Below, one piece after another: positions 47,610 to 60,004 of a stretch of 64,000 nt of DNA. The notes below the pieces were generated by a model, which worked only from the letters and a program-made list of their open reading frames with translations, made no database searches and was not told where the DNA came from. Both the position numbers and the translations under genes were made by a program. Source of the DNA: Litoditis marina (Eukaryota; Nematoda; Chromadorea; Rhabditida; Rhabditidae); the NCBI GenBank assembly GCA_964036275.1, contig OZ038439.1:14188830-14252829 (forward strand), in the 5' to 3' direction. Positions within the stretch are counted from its first letter, which is position 1. Each line of letters begins with the position of its first letter.

Positions 47610-48433
47610 TATGACAGTTGCAGCTCTAAAAACTCATGATAGGCCTCACCGTATTGGGTGGCTCTTTTCGATTTGTACTCCGATCTGTGAAAGCGAAATT
47701 TCGACGCTCGTTTAAAACATATCGGGGGTTAAACTACAAATACAGCGAAGTGGTTACCGCCCTGCTACCAAACTTTCGCTCGTAGGTTCGATTCCGGCGA
47801 GAGACAGAAATTTATAAATTTGATACTCACTGTATACTATGACAGTTGCAGCTCTAAAAACAAATGATAGGCCTCACCGTATTGGGTGGCTCTTTTCGAT
47901 TTGTACTCCGATCTGTGAAAGCGAAATTTCGAAGCTCGTTTAAAACATATCGGGGGTTAAACTACAAATACAGCGAAGTGGTTACCGCCCTGCTACCAAA
48001 CTTTCGCTCGTAGGTTCGATTCCGGCGAGAGACAGAAATTTATAAATTTGATACTCACTGTATACTATGACAGTTGCAGCTCTAAAAACCAATGATAGAC
48101 CTCACCGTATTGGGTGGCTCTTTTCGATTTGTACTCCGATCTGTGAAGGCGAAATTTCGAAGCTCGTTTAAAACATATCGGGGGTTAAACTACAAATACA
48201 GCGAAGTGGTTACCGCCCTGCTACCAAACTTTCGCTCGTAGGTTCGATTCCGGCGAGAGATAGAAATTTATAAATTTGATACTCACTGTATACTATGACA
48301 GTTGCAGCTCTAAAAACAGATGATAGACCTCACCGTATTGGGTGGCTCTTTTCGATTTGTACTCCGATCTGTGAAGGCGAAATTTCGAAGCTCGTTTAAA
48401 ACATATCGGGGGTAAAACTACAAATACAGCGAA
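47520..48433 (+). repeat. 228-bp tandem array of a tRNA-like element
   Basis: The B box GGTTCGATTCC falls at 47557, 47785, 48013 and 48241, exactly 228 bases apart. Each unit joins the 3' half of the tRNA-like element to about 150 bases of flank (CTCACCGTATTGGGTGGCTC; ACATATCGGGGGTTAAACTAC). Units differ at only a few positions, so the expansion is recent. Confidence 0.92.
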
Positions 48434-48488
48434 TCAAAACATTATGTGTAACGCTGCATCTCCTAACGCATTCATTCACCGTTTTCAG

Positions 48489-48612
48489 TGTTCAATCGAA
48501 TGAAAACGTCTCGGCGGACCAGCAAATTACTCTGTTACAGCTATCCAACCTACTTGGGGGTTCAACAGCAATGAACAGTGTCGGTCCATTCTACTCCTGC
48601 TCCAACACTTGA
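48489..48612 (+). CDS. Orphan candidate terminal exon
   Basis: Follows a strong acceptor (CACCGTTTTCAG). In phase it stays open for 40 codons with varied composition (NENVSADQQITLLQLSNLLG and more), ending PFYSCSNT then TGA. No upstream + strand exons were found, and the preceding sequence is the tandem array, so this may be the stranded end of a broken gene or chance. Confidence 0.3.
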
Positions 48613-48622
48613 ACAAATCAAT

Positions 48623-48844
<222 letters not shown>

Positions 48845-48858
48845 TTGGTCTACATCTG

Positions 48859-48864
48859 TTTATT
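48859..48864 (-). terminator. Polyadenylation signal AATAAA
   Basis: Minus-strand AACAATAAACAGATGTAGACC, 52 bases past the stop of phosphatase 2. It matches the signal of phosphatase 1. Confidence 0.75.
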
Positions 48865-48915
48865 GTTCGATTACAAATGAGATGAGTAGACCTAGACAAC
48901 TCGTCTACTAGCCGG

Positions 48916-51900
48916 CTACTGGCTGGACGAGGTGGCTTTCTTGTACTCCTTGGTGAATGCGGGCATCTTGGCGATGTTCGTTGGATCGATGCACCCAGTT
49001 GCCTTCAGGTACAGAAGAAGAACCTGGTGCACGTAGAGGTACTGGTGTTCGGTCTGGAAAAGGGCAGAGTCAGGATGTATGGGGGATAGAGGATGATATT
49101 CAGTACTGTGTTGATAGATATGTCAGTCACCTGTTTTCAGCTTTGGATTAGAAAAACAAAATGTAAATGTAATTATGTTAATAGAGTATAAGTTAATGGA
49201 CTATAATGTTTAAAAACGGTATAATTAAGTTAACAGTAATCTAAGAAGAAAAGAAAAATTTTCTTATATTAATTAAAATTTATGGGTTAAATTTTGTTTG
49301 CATCGTTTCGCCGTTAAATCTCGACGATGCTATTCTAGTTGGTGGTTACGGCATCTTCAGGAGATTCCACCAACTAGAATTTGATTGAATTGTGGTTTCT
49401 GACTACTGTCCATCTCTAAAATTAGAAGAAATTCACGAAACTGAAGCTTTCCTTTCCATTTTGCACTCAACTTTGTTTGTTTGTTTTTTTGAAAGAAAAA
49501 ATCAAATGCTGCTTCGATCCAAACTATCAATTGGTCACCTTGTCGTCACAACACGATAATATAAACCGCATTTCCAATCCTTTGGTTTTGTAAACTTTGG
49601 AAATCTGCAATTTTACAGTGAAAATCATGTAGTTTCACCTGGACGCTGTTGTTCCTCTGCGTTCTGAGCTGCAGCAGGTAGTCCTTCATTTCCCCGAGCG
49701 TGACGTTGTTGTGAAGGAGGTCCATGACGTGCTCGAGCAGTACAATGGCACCGGTCCTGCCGATACCGGCGGAGCAATGAACAATCACAGGAGATCTGGA
49801 AGAAATGTTCCATAGTACTTTGAGAAAGAAATAACTTGCACGTCTGCGTAGGCTTCTGTATCTGATATCGATTTTCAGAAACTCTTTTGAGAGAAAAATT
49901 CTACTTTTCGTTCCCAGTTCTGAAGCTTTCTCTCAGAAAACAGAGTATGCAGTGGTACTTTCTTTGTAAAATGCAACATATCTGAAATAATTAGAATCTG
50001 GGAGCGCTTAAAAAGGTCAAACAATAAAAGCTAGGTAATAACTAAGTAACTAAAAACATATATCAGCTCTGAAAAAGTTAGGGGAAGGTAGTATTGTTTT
50101 AATCATTCCCAGTGAAGACATACCTTTTCAAATCAACAAACTTTCGTTCCGTTATTACACACTGTGTAATAAATATTTGATTTGGAAAGCGTTGAACAAA
50201 TTTCAGAACACTAAAACACGTTATTCACAAGTAGCTCGTTGGTTTTCATGAAAAATATCATAAAATCGGAACAACGTTCCCAGTTTCGTGGGTTTCTCAC
50301 GACTTCAGTACTGTAACTAGACTCACTTGAAGTTTTTGACGAGTCCGAGTAGGGTGAAGGGGGATAGATCTGCCTCGGGTACCCCTCTATCCGGCCAATC
50401 CAACCAGTGGTAGTGGGTACAGATGTGGGGCGGTTGGCCGGTTACCACGACCTCGAATGTGGACACCATCAGCTTCGTCTTGGTTTTGATGTTGAACTGG
50501 TGCTGCAACAACAAGTTGAGTAAGTGGCTTTCCAAAGCACGAGTCCACGGTGCATGTCGCCCTATTCCGATGTCTTTGTAGTTTGATCCCGTTTCTACTC
50601 GGTTGAAATTTCATAAATAACGCGTCGTTGTTATTGTTTAATGATATGGTTATGCGTTTCTCAAGGGATTCGCATGTGTTCAGTAGTTTTGAGCAATTCA
50701 CAGTCGCCATTTTTCCCATAAAGACAGCAGGTTCAATTGATTGAGCGATGCGGGGCGAGCAGTCGTTGATCATCTGCTAGCAGTTGAGAGAGTGTGTAGA
50801 TCAATGATACGCAGACTGGCTGGCCCTTCGTCAAACCCCGTCCCTTACAAAATCGATGGTACAGTGTCCACAACGGTTTGACAAATCCTGTTTACTCTGG
50901 AAAAAAGCACCTGCTCAGAAGCTTTCGACGTCACCACAACCTCTCCATTGTTGAAGTTAACCGAGGTGCCGATCTCCTTGGGAAAGTATTCCGCACATTT
51001 CTTTGTTCCCTGAAAAAAGAGGGTTATCAAATAGCATGCGTTCCGGTGTGTTCCGGTTGAACTCTCAAGGCTGAGACATCTGTTTGCGGGTGGTTAGAGC
51101 AATTCTGCTGACGAAGTACACAACATCGAGAGCATTGCCTTATCTCTGACTGGAGGCTTGCAAACATCATCTCAGATCACGTATGGAAGAGCATCCCAGA
51201 ATTTTTCTCCCATTCCGTATTTCTCGTTATGCCCACTATCACTCGTAGCCCGGTGAGATGAAAGACCAGAGAAACGGCATATATTTGAAAGAAACACGGG
51301 TTGGTATGAGAACGCCGGAATGTTAAAAAACACGACTTCTGAAAGTTTTCAGAAATGCTATCGGTTCGCACATTTCCCAACTGGACTTGGGCAGCTTGCC
51401 AATGAAATTTCAAGGCAGTTTTTGAACATTTTGGAAACTTCAAAGCAATAGAAAGTTATGTAAAGTGTTCTTGCTCTCCACCACGAGTCGTATTCAAAGA
51501 AACTTTTTGTGAAATACATGTTTTCTCTAAACAACAGTCTTCTAAAGTTTTTGGCACGCTGCCAACGAGTCCAGTTGAGAAATGTGAGCACTATAATACT
51601 GACCATTTCGATGAAGTTGCACAGCATGAGCACAATTGTGCACTGTTCCTGCACAACCATATACCAGAATTCGGCACAAGTGGTTGGAAGAGGAGCCTGC
51701 AAATTACTGTAGTCTAGGAGAAAGGTAGTGAAAATCGATGAATAACTATGAAAATAACTAATGTGTGCGACCATAAAACTGCAATTTAGCTACGGCAACA
51801 GTCATATTCGCGATTTGTTATTCATCTAGTGCTTATTTGTGGAAGAAAAACTGCCTGCACGTTTAGTGGAATACACAACTCATACTGTAGGGCTCCACAA

Positions 51901-54426
51901 CACCTGACATAGACTATATAACTAACATAGCTCAAATTGACGAGGAAAGGTAGACAAGGTTTAGAAAAACGAGTAAAGAATGAGGGAGGGAGGGAAAGAG
52001 AGAGAGGGGGGGATAAACAGAATTGTACACTCCATCTTCATCGCATACCTGCGTGCAGATGAATCGATGAGGACTATTGGGGGTGTCGACAAAGTTCGCG
52101 TGGATATAAGGCACCGACCCCATAGTCAGAACGACTCTTGAATGATCCAGACAACCAACATCCTGTAAATTGCAGCAATATTCGGTCGTGCCATGACATT
52201 CTGATTCTGTGGTCACCCTTCAACTGCCTGTTTTTCATGTTGAAATTCGATAGGCCACGCCTCGTTAAGTACCCCTCTAACTCCCTCAGGTTCTATCTGA
52301 GTGTTGGAAAAGAGAGCATAGTCACTAGCTTCGGTTCTGTTTGATAGCGGTGCGTTTCTGACATTTCGCTGTGTTTTCAGACCAAACTAAATGCTTGTAT
52401 GAAGTTTTCAGAAATCTACTCCTCTTTGTGCTCTTCTTGAAAGCAGAAATGGTCGTTACATGAAGTAGCGAACTTTTCCAGGCTTAGCAAACTGTTATGT
52501 TCTGTCTCATACATGTTTACAACTCAGAAACATTTCATGTCTCCATGTGAAAAACGAATACTCTCGTTAGATTTTTGAGCAGAGCTGCTGATTCAAAGAA
52601 ATCTAACGATAAACTACAAAGTACAAACCTTGTATCGATTTCTGCCGGTCTCATTCTGTGAAACGAACTCCGTCATCTTTGTGTAGTCATTGGTTCGTTT
52701 CATTTTTCGGAACTCCTGGATCAGACCCATTACACCCTTCTTGACAGTAGCCTCGACAAAGGGACGAGCCTGAAAGGTGAACAAACAGAAAAGAAAACTT
52801 TCTGGCGCGGTATAGTCTTTTTCATTCCCACTTAGACTCCTACAGTAGGATTACGAAACTTCCAAGCCGTTTTCTCACTTACTTATGATCCAAAAAATGG
52901 AAAATTTCCACACATCCTTCTCGATCTCAGATACAGTATAAACAAGAGACTTTTTGATGATCTAAATGTTCAGCTCCACAACAGCTTTGGGGAAGTTTGT
53001 AAGGTTACTGTAGGAGTATCAGTAGGAATGGTGTGAACCATAACTATATAGAACTTGCAGATAATTAACTCGAACGCTTAGACAAAACGATAGTATTCAA
53101 TTCGAAGAAATAGAAAGTTCTCGATTAGTCTTGTTAACTACACGCCCGTAAAAATCTCAGGATTTTACTAGTGAACTTACCAGTTCGGCTCTAGGATCCA
53201 GGTTCGTAACCACGGATATCTGTTTGGACATGGGCTCGTCTTCATCTTTTGAGGGCAACGTTTTCTCTTGTTTCCTGAAACGTTTCCACGAATTCAAATG
53301 ATTAGAAACATCAGAGTAATCATAAACAAATAAACGTTTGCTGCCATCAACAGTAACAGTAGAAAGTTTGAATGAAATTGAAAAGAAGAAAAATTAACAA
53401 AAAAACGGCGATTCCTAAAATAGCTCATAACAGAATCCATGTCAAAACGGTGAACATGAAAACTGTTACAGGTTTGACGACTCATCATATCCCAGCCTTT
53501 TTACTATTCAACTTACTTGCTTTTCTTGGCCTTCTTCTTTTTCTTTTTCCTAAGAGAGGGTCTGAAAAATCAATAAATACTATTTGAACATTCTAGATAG
53601 CCATCAGCGTATTTCAGTTTCCAGTACGAAGTCTCAAATGAACGAAATGATACCTAGTTGGTGACTACTCATATCGGATATTGCTGCACACGGCCTTAGT
53701 GAAAGACATAAATGAGAGGAACTCACTCCTCGTTTCCTTTGCCTTTGTTATTAGAAGGCTTCTTCCTGAAAAAAATATGTTTAATATGTACGATGAAAGT
53801 GTAAATACTACAAAACATCTCAAAATCGTAACTAAAACCATACGTGTTTGTAAGAATAAACAAATCATCACTCACTCGCTGTTGTTGGTTGCTGTCGAGC
53901 CTGAAAACAAAAATATAAAAAGTCAAAAATTAGATTCTAAGAAGACGAACTGCGCTATTTCAACTTGGAGCGACAGAAGAAATGGGCATAAGTAGACAGT
54001 AAACTGTCACCGCTTTTTACGACTTTTCTCAAATACAAAGAAACATATAGAGCTCATCCACATGCTCACAGTCCTGCTGAAAGCTAGTGGTCATCTGGAG
54101 TACGTATACTAGAAGATCCCGGCACCTTCGTCTCATCCTGCGTCTCCTCAAACATACGCTATTTCTCTGCTCTTACATCCCGCCGGATGTAAGAGACGAG
54201 AAAAAGTGGGGCTGAGCGAGAGACGCAGGATGGGATGAAAGTGCCGGGATCTTCTAGCATACGTACTCAGAAAAGGCAAATTCTAGAATCAGAAAAAAGA
54301 AGGTTCTCAAGTTCATAGAGTGCCAAGGTGGACTTTTGAATATATGTGGTTCTGAAGGTAAAAGCTCTAGCTTGTTACAAAATACGAAGAAAAAAACTAA
54401 CGTATTCTGCGAAGCATGCTGCTCAT
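48916..54426 (-). CDS. Soluble protein tyrosine phosphatase, paralog 2
   Basis: Classical cytosolic tyrosine phosphatase. Twelve exons in transcript order: 54402-54426, 53876-53900, 53727-53765, 53517-53561, 53181-53274, 52629-52769, 52049-52162, 51604-51696, 50911-51009, 50327-50502, 49639-49795 and 48916-49053, giving 381 aa. The first four exons (25, 25, 39 and 45 bases) encode a strongly basic head ending in RKKKKKKAKKSKKQEK, absent from paralog 1. The catalytic domain has RNRYK, YIHANFV, FICTQAPL, the WPD loop (Asp about 263), P-loop HCSAGIGRTG (Cys about 291, Arg about 297) and QTEHQYLYVH, all intact. Seven catalytic exons equal those of paralog 1 in length (141, 114, 93, 99, 176, 157 and 138). 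The lysine cluster could direct it to nuclei, acidic membranes or nucleic acid; this is inference. Two of its introns hold MITEs also found elsewhere in the window. Confidence 0.94.
50701..50889 (+). mobile_element. GCGGGGCGAGC MITE, copy 3
   Basis: Matches 19551-19909 at both ends. It ends about 20 bases from the donor of the 50911-51009 phosphatase exon. Confidence 0.8.
51358..51596. mobile_element. MITE with CACATTTCCCAACTGGACT ends, copy 2
   Basis: Partner of 39762-39997. Its right end (GAGTCCAGTTGAGAAATGTG) lies just before the donor of the 51604-51696 exon. Confidence 0.8.
52823..53030. mobile_element. Short inverted-repeat element, copy 2
   Basis: Partner of 8554-8764, in the intron between two phosphatase 2 exons. 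Confidence 0.8.
54098..54268. mobile_element. Palindromic MITE, copy 2
   Basis: GAGTACGTATACTAGAAGATC at the left against GATCTTCTAGCATACGTACTC at the right; partner of 20051-20222. It lies in the first intron of phosphatase 2. Confidence 0.85.
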
Positions 54427-54492
54427 GAGTCCAAATATGCCTGCCAGACAAGCGAAACTGAGTAACAAATGGTCACTTGCCGCTACATCTGG

Positions 54493-54500
54493 TATTTATA
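54493..54500 (-). promoter_or_regulatory. TATA box of phosphatase 2
   Basis: Minus-strand TATAAATACCAGATG, about 67 bases upstream of the ATG. It corresponds to the TATA element of paralog 1. Confidence 0.6.
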
Positions 54501-54762
54501 GTCGAAGTGAAACATCGACAAGATTTAGCCTGGTAACAATTCGGTTGCATCAGTGTTCCGCGATTCCCATGAATAGCCTGTAGGTGGGAAAACACGCATG
54601 AACATGTTCTGAGTTGAGCAAATCTTCCGAAACGGAATTTGGTTGGTTTTCCCGAAGACTCTCTGGTTAACACTCGAAAACACGATAGTATCCTGGAGTG
54701 CTACCTTTACGCAACCTGTACAGCAGGCAACCTGGTGAGAAAGCAAACTGTAGAACAATTAG

Positions 54763-55093
54763 TATAAAAAAACGGATGTAAAGAAAGTTAAGATTAGTTT
54801 TGGATGAAAAGTGTGCAAGAAATATGAAAGAAGTTCAATAAAATTTATTTGAGGCAAAGGCTAATCTCGCTCGGTTTAAAGTTTCAGAAAACAAATGGAT
54901 ACCGAGTTTTTTGTTACCGAAAAGAAAACTTCTGACAGCGACTCACAATGATCTAGCTTACACTCTGTTTTTTTTTTCAACAAAAGCGAGATTAGCCTTT
55001 TCCTCAAATAATTTTTATTGGACTTCTTTCATATTTCTTGCACACTTCTCATCCAAAACTAATCTTAACTTTCTTTACGTCCGTTTTTTATAC
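54763..55093. mobile_element. Foldback element with 108-bp arms
   Basis: Segment 54763-54870 returns inverted at 54985-55093 with few differences (TATAAAAAAACGGATGTAAAG against CTTTACGTCCGTTTTTTATA), around a loop of about 115 bases. It lies just upstream of the phosphatase 2 promoter. Confidence 0.88.
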
Positions 55094-56043
55094 AAATTGA
55101 ATTCTTCTGCTATAGTTACGAAGTAACGGTCACTTTTAATAAAAATGATATTTTATGAACAATGAGCTAAACCAGAAATGTTATGAGGTTCTATTGGAGT
55201 TTTTAACGGCGCCATAGTTCAGAACGATTGGCGTAGTTATAACTTCGTTCAAATGAGAGCAACTTTTGTGCTCCAGGCAGGAATCGAACCGTTCGCCGTG
55301 CGTGAATAGAGCTTTCATCGAAGTCTCCATTCAGACATGTGAATAGGAATGAAAACCAAGCTGTCCCCGCCTGTCATGAGGTCTTCATTGGAAAACGTCC
55401 TTCTACCACACGTTAAACTCTTCTTTCATTTTTATTGTCACGAAACCGGTCTATCCATGATTTTTCGCGCGACCATTCTTGGCCCTCTCACACGTAGTAT
55501 TCAAATTTCAGACATACCTGAAAAAATATGTATACCTCAACTTTTTTATAGCTTTTCAACAATGTAAGAATTTCCGGAACAAGTTGATTTTGAGCCAAAC
55601 TATGCCGAGATTTGAGGAGGCGGACACTATTGTCGCCGCCGCCGCCGCCTCCGCCGCCGAGCACGGAAGCCAGTTTTGCGAGACGTTTGTCCCTCTAACT
55701 CCTCTCAACTAATTCCACTCGGAACGTGAACTTAGTGTCTTGTAGACGTGTTGCCCTTCAGTGATTCATGCAAATATCTAGGAAAATGATCGACGTACTT
55801 TGAAGAAAATGGTAATAAACTGTTTTGGAATGTCTGCAGACCTCTGAACAAAACTAATCTGCGCAGCGCTCTGCGCTGCGCCCGAAATTTTGACGATTTC
55901 ACAGTTTAAGCTACCTGGAAATGTTGCGAACAAAATAAGCATGGAAAGAAGACACTAATGTTGATTGAGAATGACATCAGACGTTTTACGACTATCCTGT
56001 GAATTGTGTCCAAACAGAAACTATTGTACTCTTCACCGTCATC

Positions 56044-56154
56044 TTAAAGAAGGACGATTATGTGGCTTCAGTCCTTTAAACTGCAATACATTTTTCAATT
56101 GCAGTTTAAAGGACCGTTGACACGGGATTAGTCCACCTAATCGTCCTACTTTAA
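56044..56154. mobile_element. TTAA-flanked hairpin MITE, copy 4
   Basis: Slightly shortened member of the 17183 family (it lacks the CCAATCGCAACG stretch on the left arm). Confidence 0.85.
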
Positions 56155-56531
56155 AAATCGTCAGACATGCAGTGCGAGGTTATGACTGAAAAACATTTGA
56201 AAAAAAAAACGCTTCAAAAATTTTGCTCCGTTTATCCATTATTTGAACGGCTTTCTCTTTTTCAGCAAAATACAAACTTTCAAGAAAAACGGTTTTCCGA
56301 GAAGTTGAGAAACAAGATAAACCCAACAAACTTGTGAGCCAAAGTTAGCGAGGTGTGAACGGGTTGAACCGTTGAACGGCTCTCGAACACGTTTGGAGGG
56401 GGTATTTAGGTGAAACCGGGAAATTTCCTGGCCTTTTTCTCAACGTTGTCGGAAACGTGGACTTTTCCGGGACGTGGCGCATGTCCTCATTTCAAACGAA
56501 AAGCAGTTCGGAGAGGGGTGGTCAGTCTGGT

Positions 56532-58082
56532 ATGAGCGAGGCGAGCCAGGTCCCAGCGGTTAGTTTTCTCTATATTTTGGCTGTCTGGAAACAAATTTCT
56601 AGAACTGGAACGAACTCTAGTACGTTTACGTAATATCAAAATTATCTCAACAGAGGGCTAGCTATAGGTTTCTTCATTCCGAATGAGACAGCGTTCCGGT
56701 ACACTTGTATCACAGTGGAATATAAGAGCAGAGAAATAGCGTGTAGTTGAGGATACGCAGGTTAGGATCTGGAAGTCAGACGCTTCCTGCAACCATCTCT
56801 GATGATTTCGGGTATTTTATTGAAATTGATTATTTTCAGAGTGGGAAGCGAGATGTGTCGAGCGAACTCATCCCACCAACTGGAGTGGACGTAGTGAGTT
56901 TTTTTTTAAAGTTTCTCTATAACTTTGTATCAGAGCTGTAGTTTGATGGCAGAGAAGACTGAAAATAACGCCAAAACTACACCGGGATCAGACTACAAAC
57001 ACAGCAGATGTTACAGGCATGTATCATTTTAGCCGGACTTCCCTAGAGCTACCTCTACGCAACTCATCAATAAAGCGCGGCGAGAATGAAAACTGATTCC
57101 TGAGTCTTTTTCCTGAGTCAAGTTCAGTTCCAACCCGTTTCGTTTGAATGTCTCGGGCCGGAGTTGCAGCTCACAACGTCACATCACTCGCTTTCATTCT
57201 TACTAGTTGGGAATGTTTGATGCTTTCCACAGCTTGATTTCAGGTAACCGGGTTTTTAGGTAACCTAACCATTTTTGATAACCTATTTTTCAGGTTACCT
57301 TGGCAGGTAACGTAAAAGTAACCTGAAACTAAATTCCGGTTACCGTTCAAACCAACGCTAAAAACCACATTCTGCGTTAGAGAAAAAGATAACCTATTTC
57401 TCATTTCAGGTTACGAACCGGTTACCTACTGATGTAATCTGGAAATGGGTTACCAAAAAAGGGTTAGGTAACCGAAAAACCCGGTTAGATGAAAAATTCG
57501 CCTTGATTTCTTTATATGTTGAAGTTCAACTACGCCTATCCAATTCAGGAAGGATCAGATGATGTCAAGAAGGGAAACCATCGGAACATATTTCTCTACC
57601 TCGCCATATGTGTTGGAATTCTACTAGTATTTTCGGCCGGATTTTTCGTCGCCAAGATACTGTATGATAGTGGTGTGGTGTACGCTGAAAGGTATTATTT
57701 TCGATCAGTACGGTCAGAACTGCAAGTTTGCAGAAATAATTTAGTTTTAGATTTCTACGTAAAGCCCTACAGTATGAATTCGAAATTCAGAAGGAGCGTT
57801 TCTCAATGAAGACATCTTATTCACAGAAATAGTTTTTGACGACCATTTGTGTGATGAGAACGGAAACGTATTGTGGTAAACGAAAAACATGTTAAAAAAC
57901 CTGATTTTCGTAGTGCGAACTCAACCATTTTCTGTTTAGTTGTGGGATACAGTTCAGTCTGAACAATTTGTCTATAATTCTCTTTTTTTATTTTCAGGAC
58001 CATGAATTTCACGTGTAATTCCACTGCGAACGCATCCTTATTAGTATCTACAACACTTGCACCAGCCGCGAATATACCCTGA
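56532..58082 (+). CDS. Small single-pass membrane protein
   Basis: Four exons (56532-56558, 56840-56893, 57549-57691 and 57998-58082), all GT-AG and in phase, give 102 aa. The N-terminal 40 residues are hydrophilic (MSEASQVPA; KRDVSSELIPPTGVDV; DDVKKGNHRN). One helix (IFLYLAICVGILLVFSAGFF) follows at about 41-63, then a short C-terminal tail with three N-glycosylation sequons close together (NFT, NST, NAS). The positive residues before the helix and the sequons after it point to an N-in, C-out signal-anchor protein. I know no family for it. An AG|GTATGT just after the stop suggests a 3' UTR intron. The start ATG is the first in phase with exon 2; a longer N-terminus cannot be excluded. Confidence 0.65.
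57242..57486. mobile_element. GGTAACC-rich palindromic element
   Basis: AGGTAACCGGGTTTTTAGGT at the left mirrors AGGTAACCGAAAAACCCGGTT at the right, with many GGTTAC/GTAACC words between. It lies in the third intron of the small membrane protein gene. Confidence 0.75.
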
Positions 58083-60004
58083 AGAGGTATGTTGAAGTTC
58101 TAGAAATTAGGTATTGAGAAAAAAACCAAAATGATAAAACCAACTGTTTCCAGAGCATTATCTGACTTTCTATCATCCCCCGATAACTAATGACCATGAT
58201 CCAGTGTATCCTTCGTTTCACCAATCGATGTCCTTCTACAGTAATCCGTCAATCAATCAGGAACCTTTTTTCTAATGAATAATTCATTCATTTGGTTTCA
58301 AACTGTCAGAGTTTGTACTCGTAAAGGTGCCGAAGACTCTACCAAAGTTTGGAAAAAATCCAAAAGCGCTAACATATCAAACTTTGGTCTAGAAGTTGGA
58401 GCATGTTACTGTAGAGGGTTATGATTGGGTGAAACAAACTATAGCCCCGCCTTCACGCTACGACGAAAACAATGCATGAGCAAACTATAGTCGTCGCCAA
58501 CTAAAAGGCGGGAGGGTACTGTATATCTCATTTTCCGCTGTGTACGCACAAATGTCTTCGATTCCAAAGCTTGCCGGATGTGTGCTCTTGTAGCGCAGTG
58601 GTCAGCGCTCTGCTACGAATCTTTTGCTCGCAGGTTCGATTCCGGCAGGAGACAGAACTCCATACATTTGGCACACACTATACACATATGACAGGCACAA
58701 TGTCAAAAGAAGTACCATTTTTACTCGGTCTCACCGAACCGGCCGCAATGTAGTTCTTGGAGTGTGTTCATTGTGGCTGCTGCAAACTACTACCTTACCC
58801 CCTGAAAATATGAACTTCATTTTGTTCTGAGTTACACTTTCATGATATTCAGTTTTTCTCATCAACAACTTTCAGGCTGTTCTCCAGGATTTCCACTTGT
58901 CATCTTCTTCACAGCCATTGATATCGATGTATTGTACCATATACCGTGGATGTTCATTACATTTCTCAACATTGAACTGCTTAAAATAAACACTTGAAAA
59001 AAAACATATATATGTTTTTGTTATCTTGTATGTTTCCAAATATTGAACTCAAGCAAGATCATACCCATATACAGCTTATATCACAATCTCAGCCAAGAAC
59101 AAAAGCGCCTCAAGGTAATAACCGCCGAACCACGTAGTCACGATATGAGTATTGGTTACGGTATCTGTGCTTCATGCTGTGGCAGTTTTTTGGGCGATAC
59201 ACCCGAGTCAGGAATCTTTTTCAGTTTCCCATGCTAACAGATAAGTGGGTGGTAGATTTGTAAGAAGTCAAATTACAACAAAAAAATACATGTTGGGTAG
59301 CAAGCGCGCCTCGCCTTATCTTCAGCTCTGCACGCACGCCGCTCGGCGAGTAGAAAAGCCCAGGAGAAAATGACCACAATGCTCCTCAGTAGTTGTTGGT
59401 TCTCCACAAGTTGAGAATATGTTCAAATCGGAGTGTTTCAGATGATTGTAGAGTTTACTATCGCTCAAACTCGTGTGCCCGTTTTGACTCTCAAGAAAAG
59501 CCCTCGCGACGCAGCAATGATGCTGAAACGCTTTCGAACGTCTGTGGCTAGGATGCAACAATTTTTTTATTACTCAAAACTGACTAAATACTTCCCTATT
59601 TAGTGAGAAAGTAGCTCTAAAATTTTGAAAATTCAGATCTGATTTGTTGTCGTACGGTGGGAGTTGTCAATAACACACTCTTTTGACAAGCACCCATTTT
59701 TCTTCTGGCGTCGAGCTTTACATTCAAATTTTTAAAGTTTTAATTATTAATCTTGAATTGTTCGTTTAGAAAGTGTGTTGTACAGCTGAGCTTATAAAGA
59801 TTGTTGAGCTGACATTAATTAGACGTTATTTTTAGAGAATAGGACACGTTTGTGACATTCTGTTTAAAAGATATGACATTATTAATTTCTACGTGAGGAA
59901 CCAAACTATTGTGAAATTATGAGATACAGAATTATCTGATTTTGGTTCATTTTCTGCAGCAATTTTTGGCTCATCGTTATTCGTTTGTCTGATGACACGT
60001 TTCG
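58083..60004. other. Spacer, no further gene seen
   Basis: Probable 3' UTR of the small membrane protein gene, which may be spliced and may run to the AATAAA near 58985; one tRNA-like element (58494-58682); otherwise AT-rich. An 80-codon minus-strand open frame at 59322-59561 has no support. Confidence 0.5.
58494..58682 (+). mobile_element. tRNA-like MITE/SINE, copy 6
   Basis: ACTATAGTCGTCGCC to GGCACACACTATA, with A box TAGCGCAGTGG and B box GGTTCGATTCC intact. Confidence 0.85.

Larger units (their letters stand above)
46834..48488. other. Spacer filled by repeats
   Basis: Upstream of the MSP gene. Contains a hairpin MITE (47133-47249), a tRNA-like element (47413-47609) and a 228-bp tandem array. 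No promoter element was pinned down. Confidence 0.6.
54427..56531. other. Spacer between divergent genes
   Basis: Carries the phosphatase 2 promoter, a foldback element (54763-55093), a GCC-repeat stretch (55632-55660), a GC hairpin (55858-55888) and a hairpin MITE (56044-56154). No exon was accepted. Confidence 0.6.
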
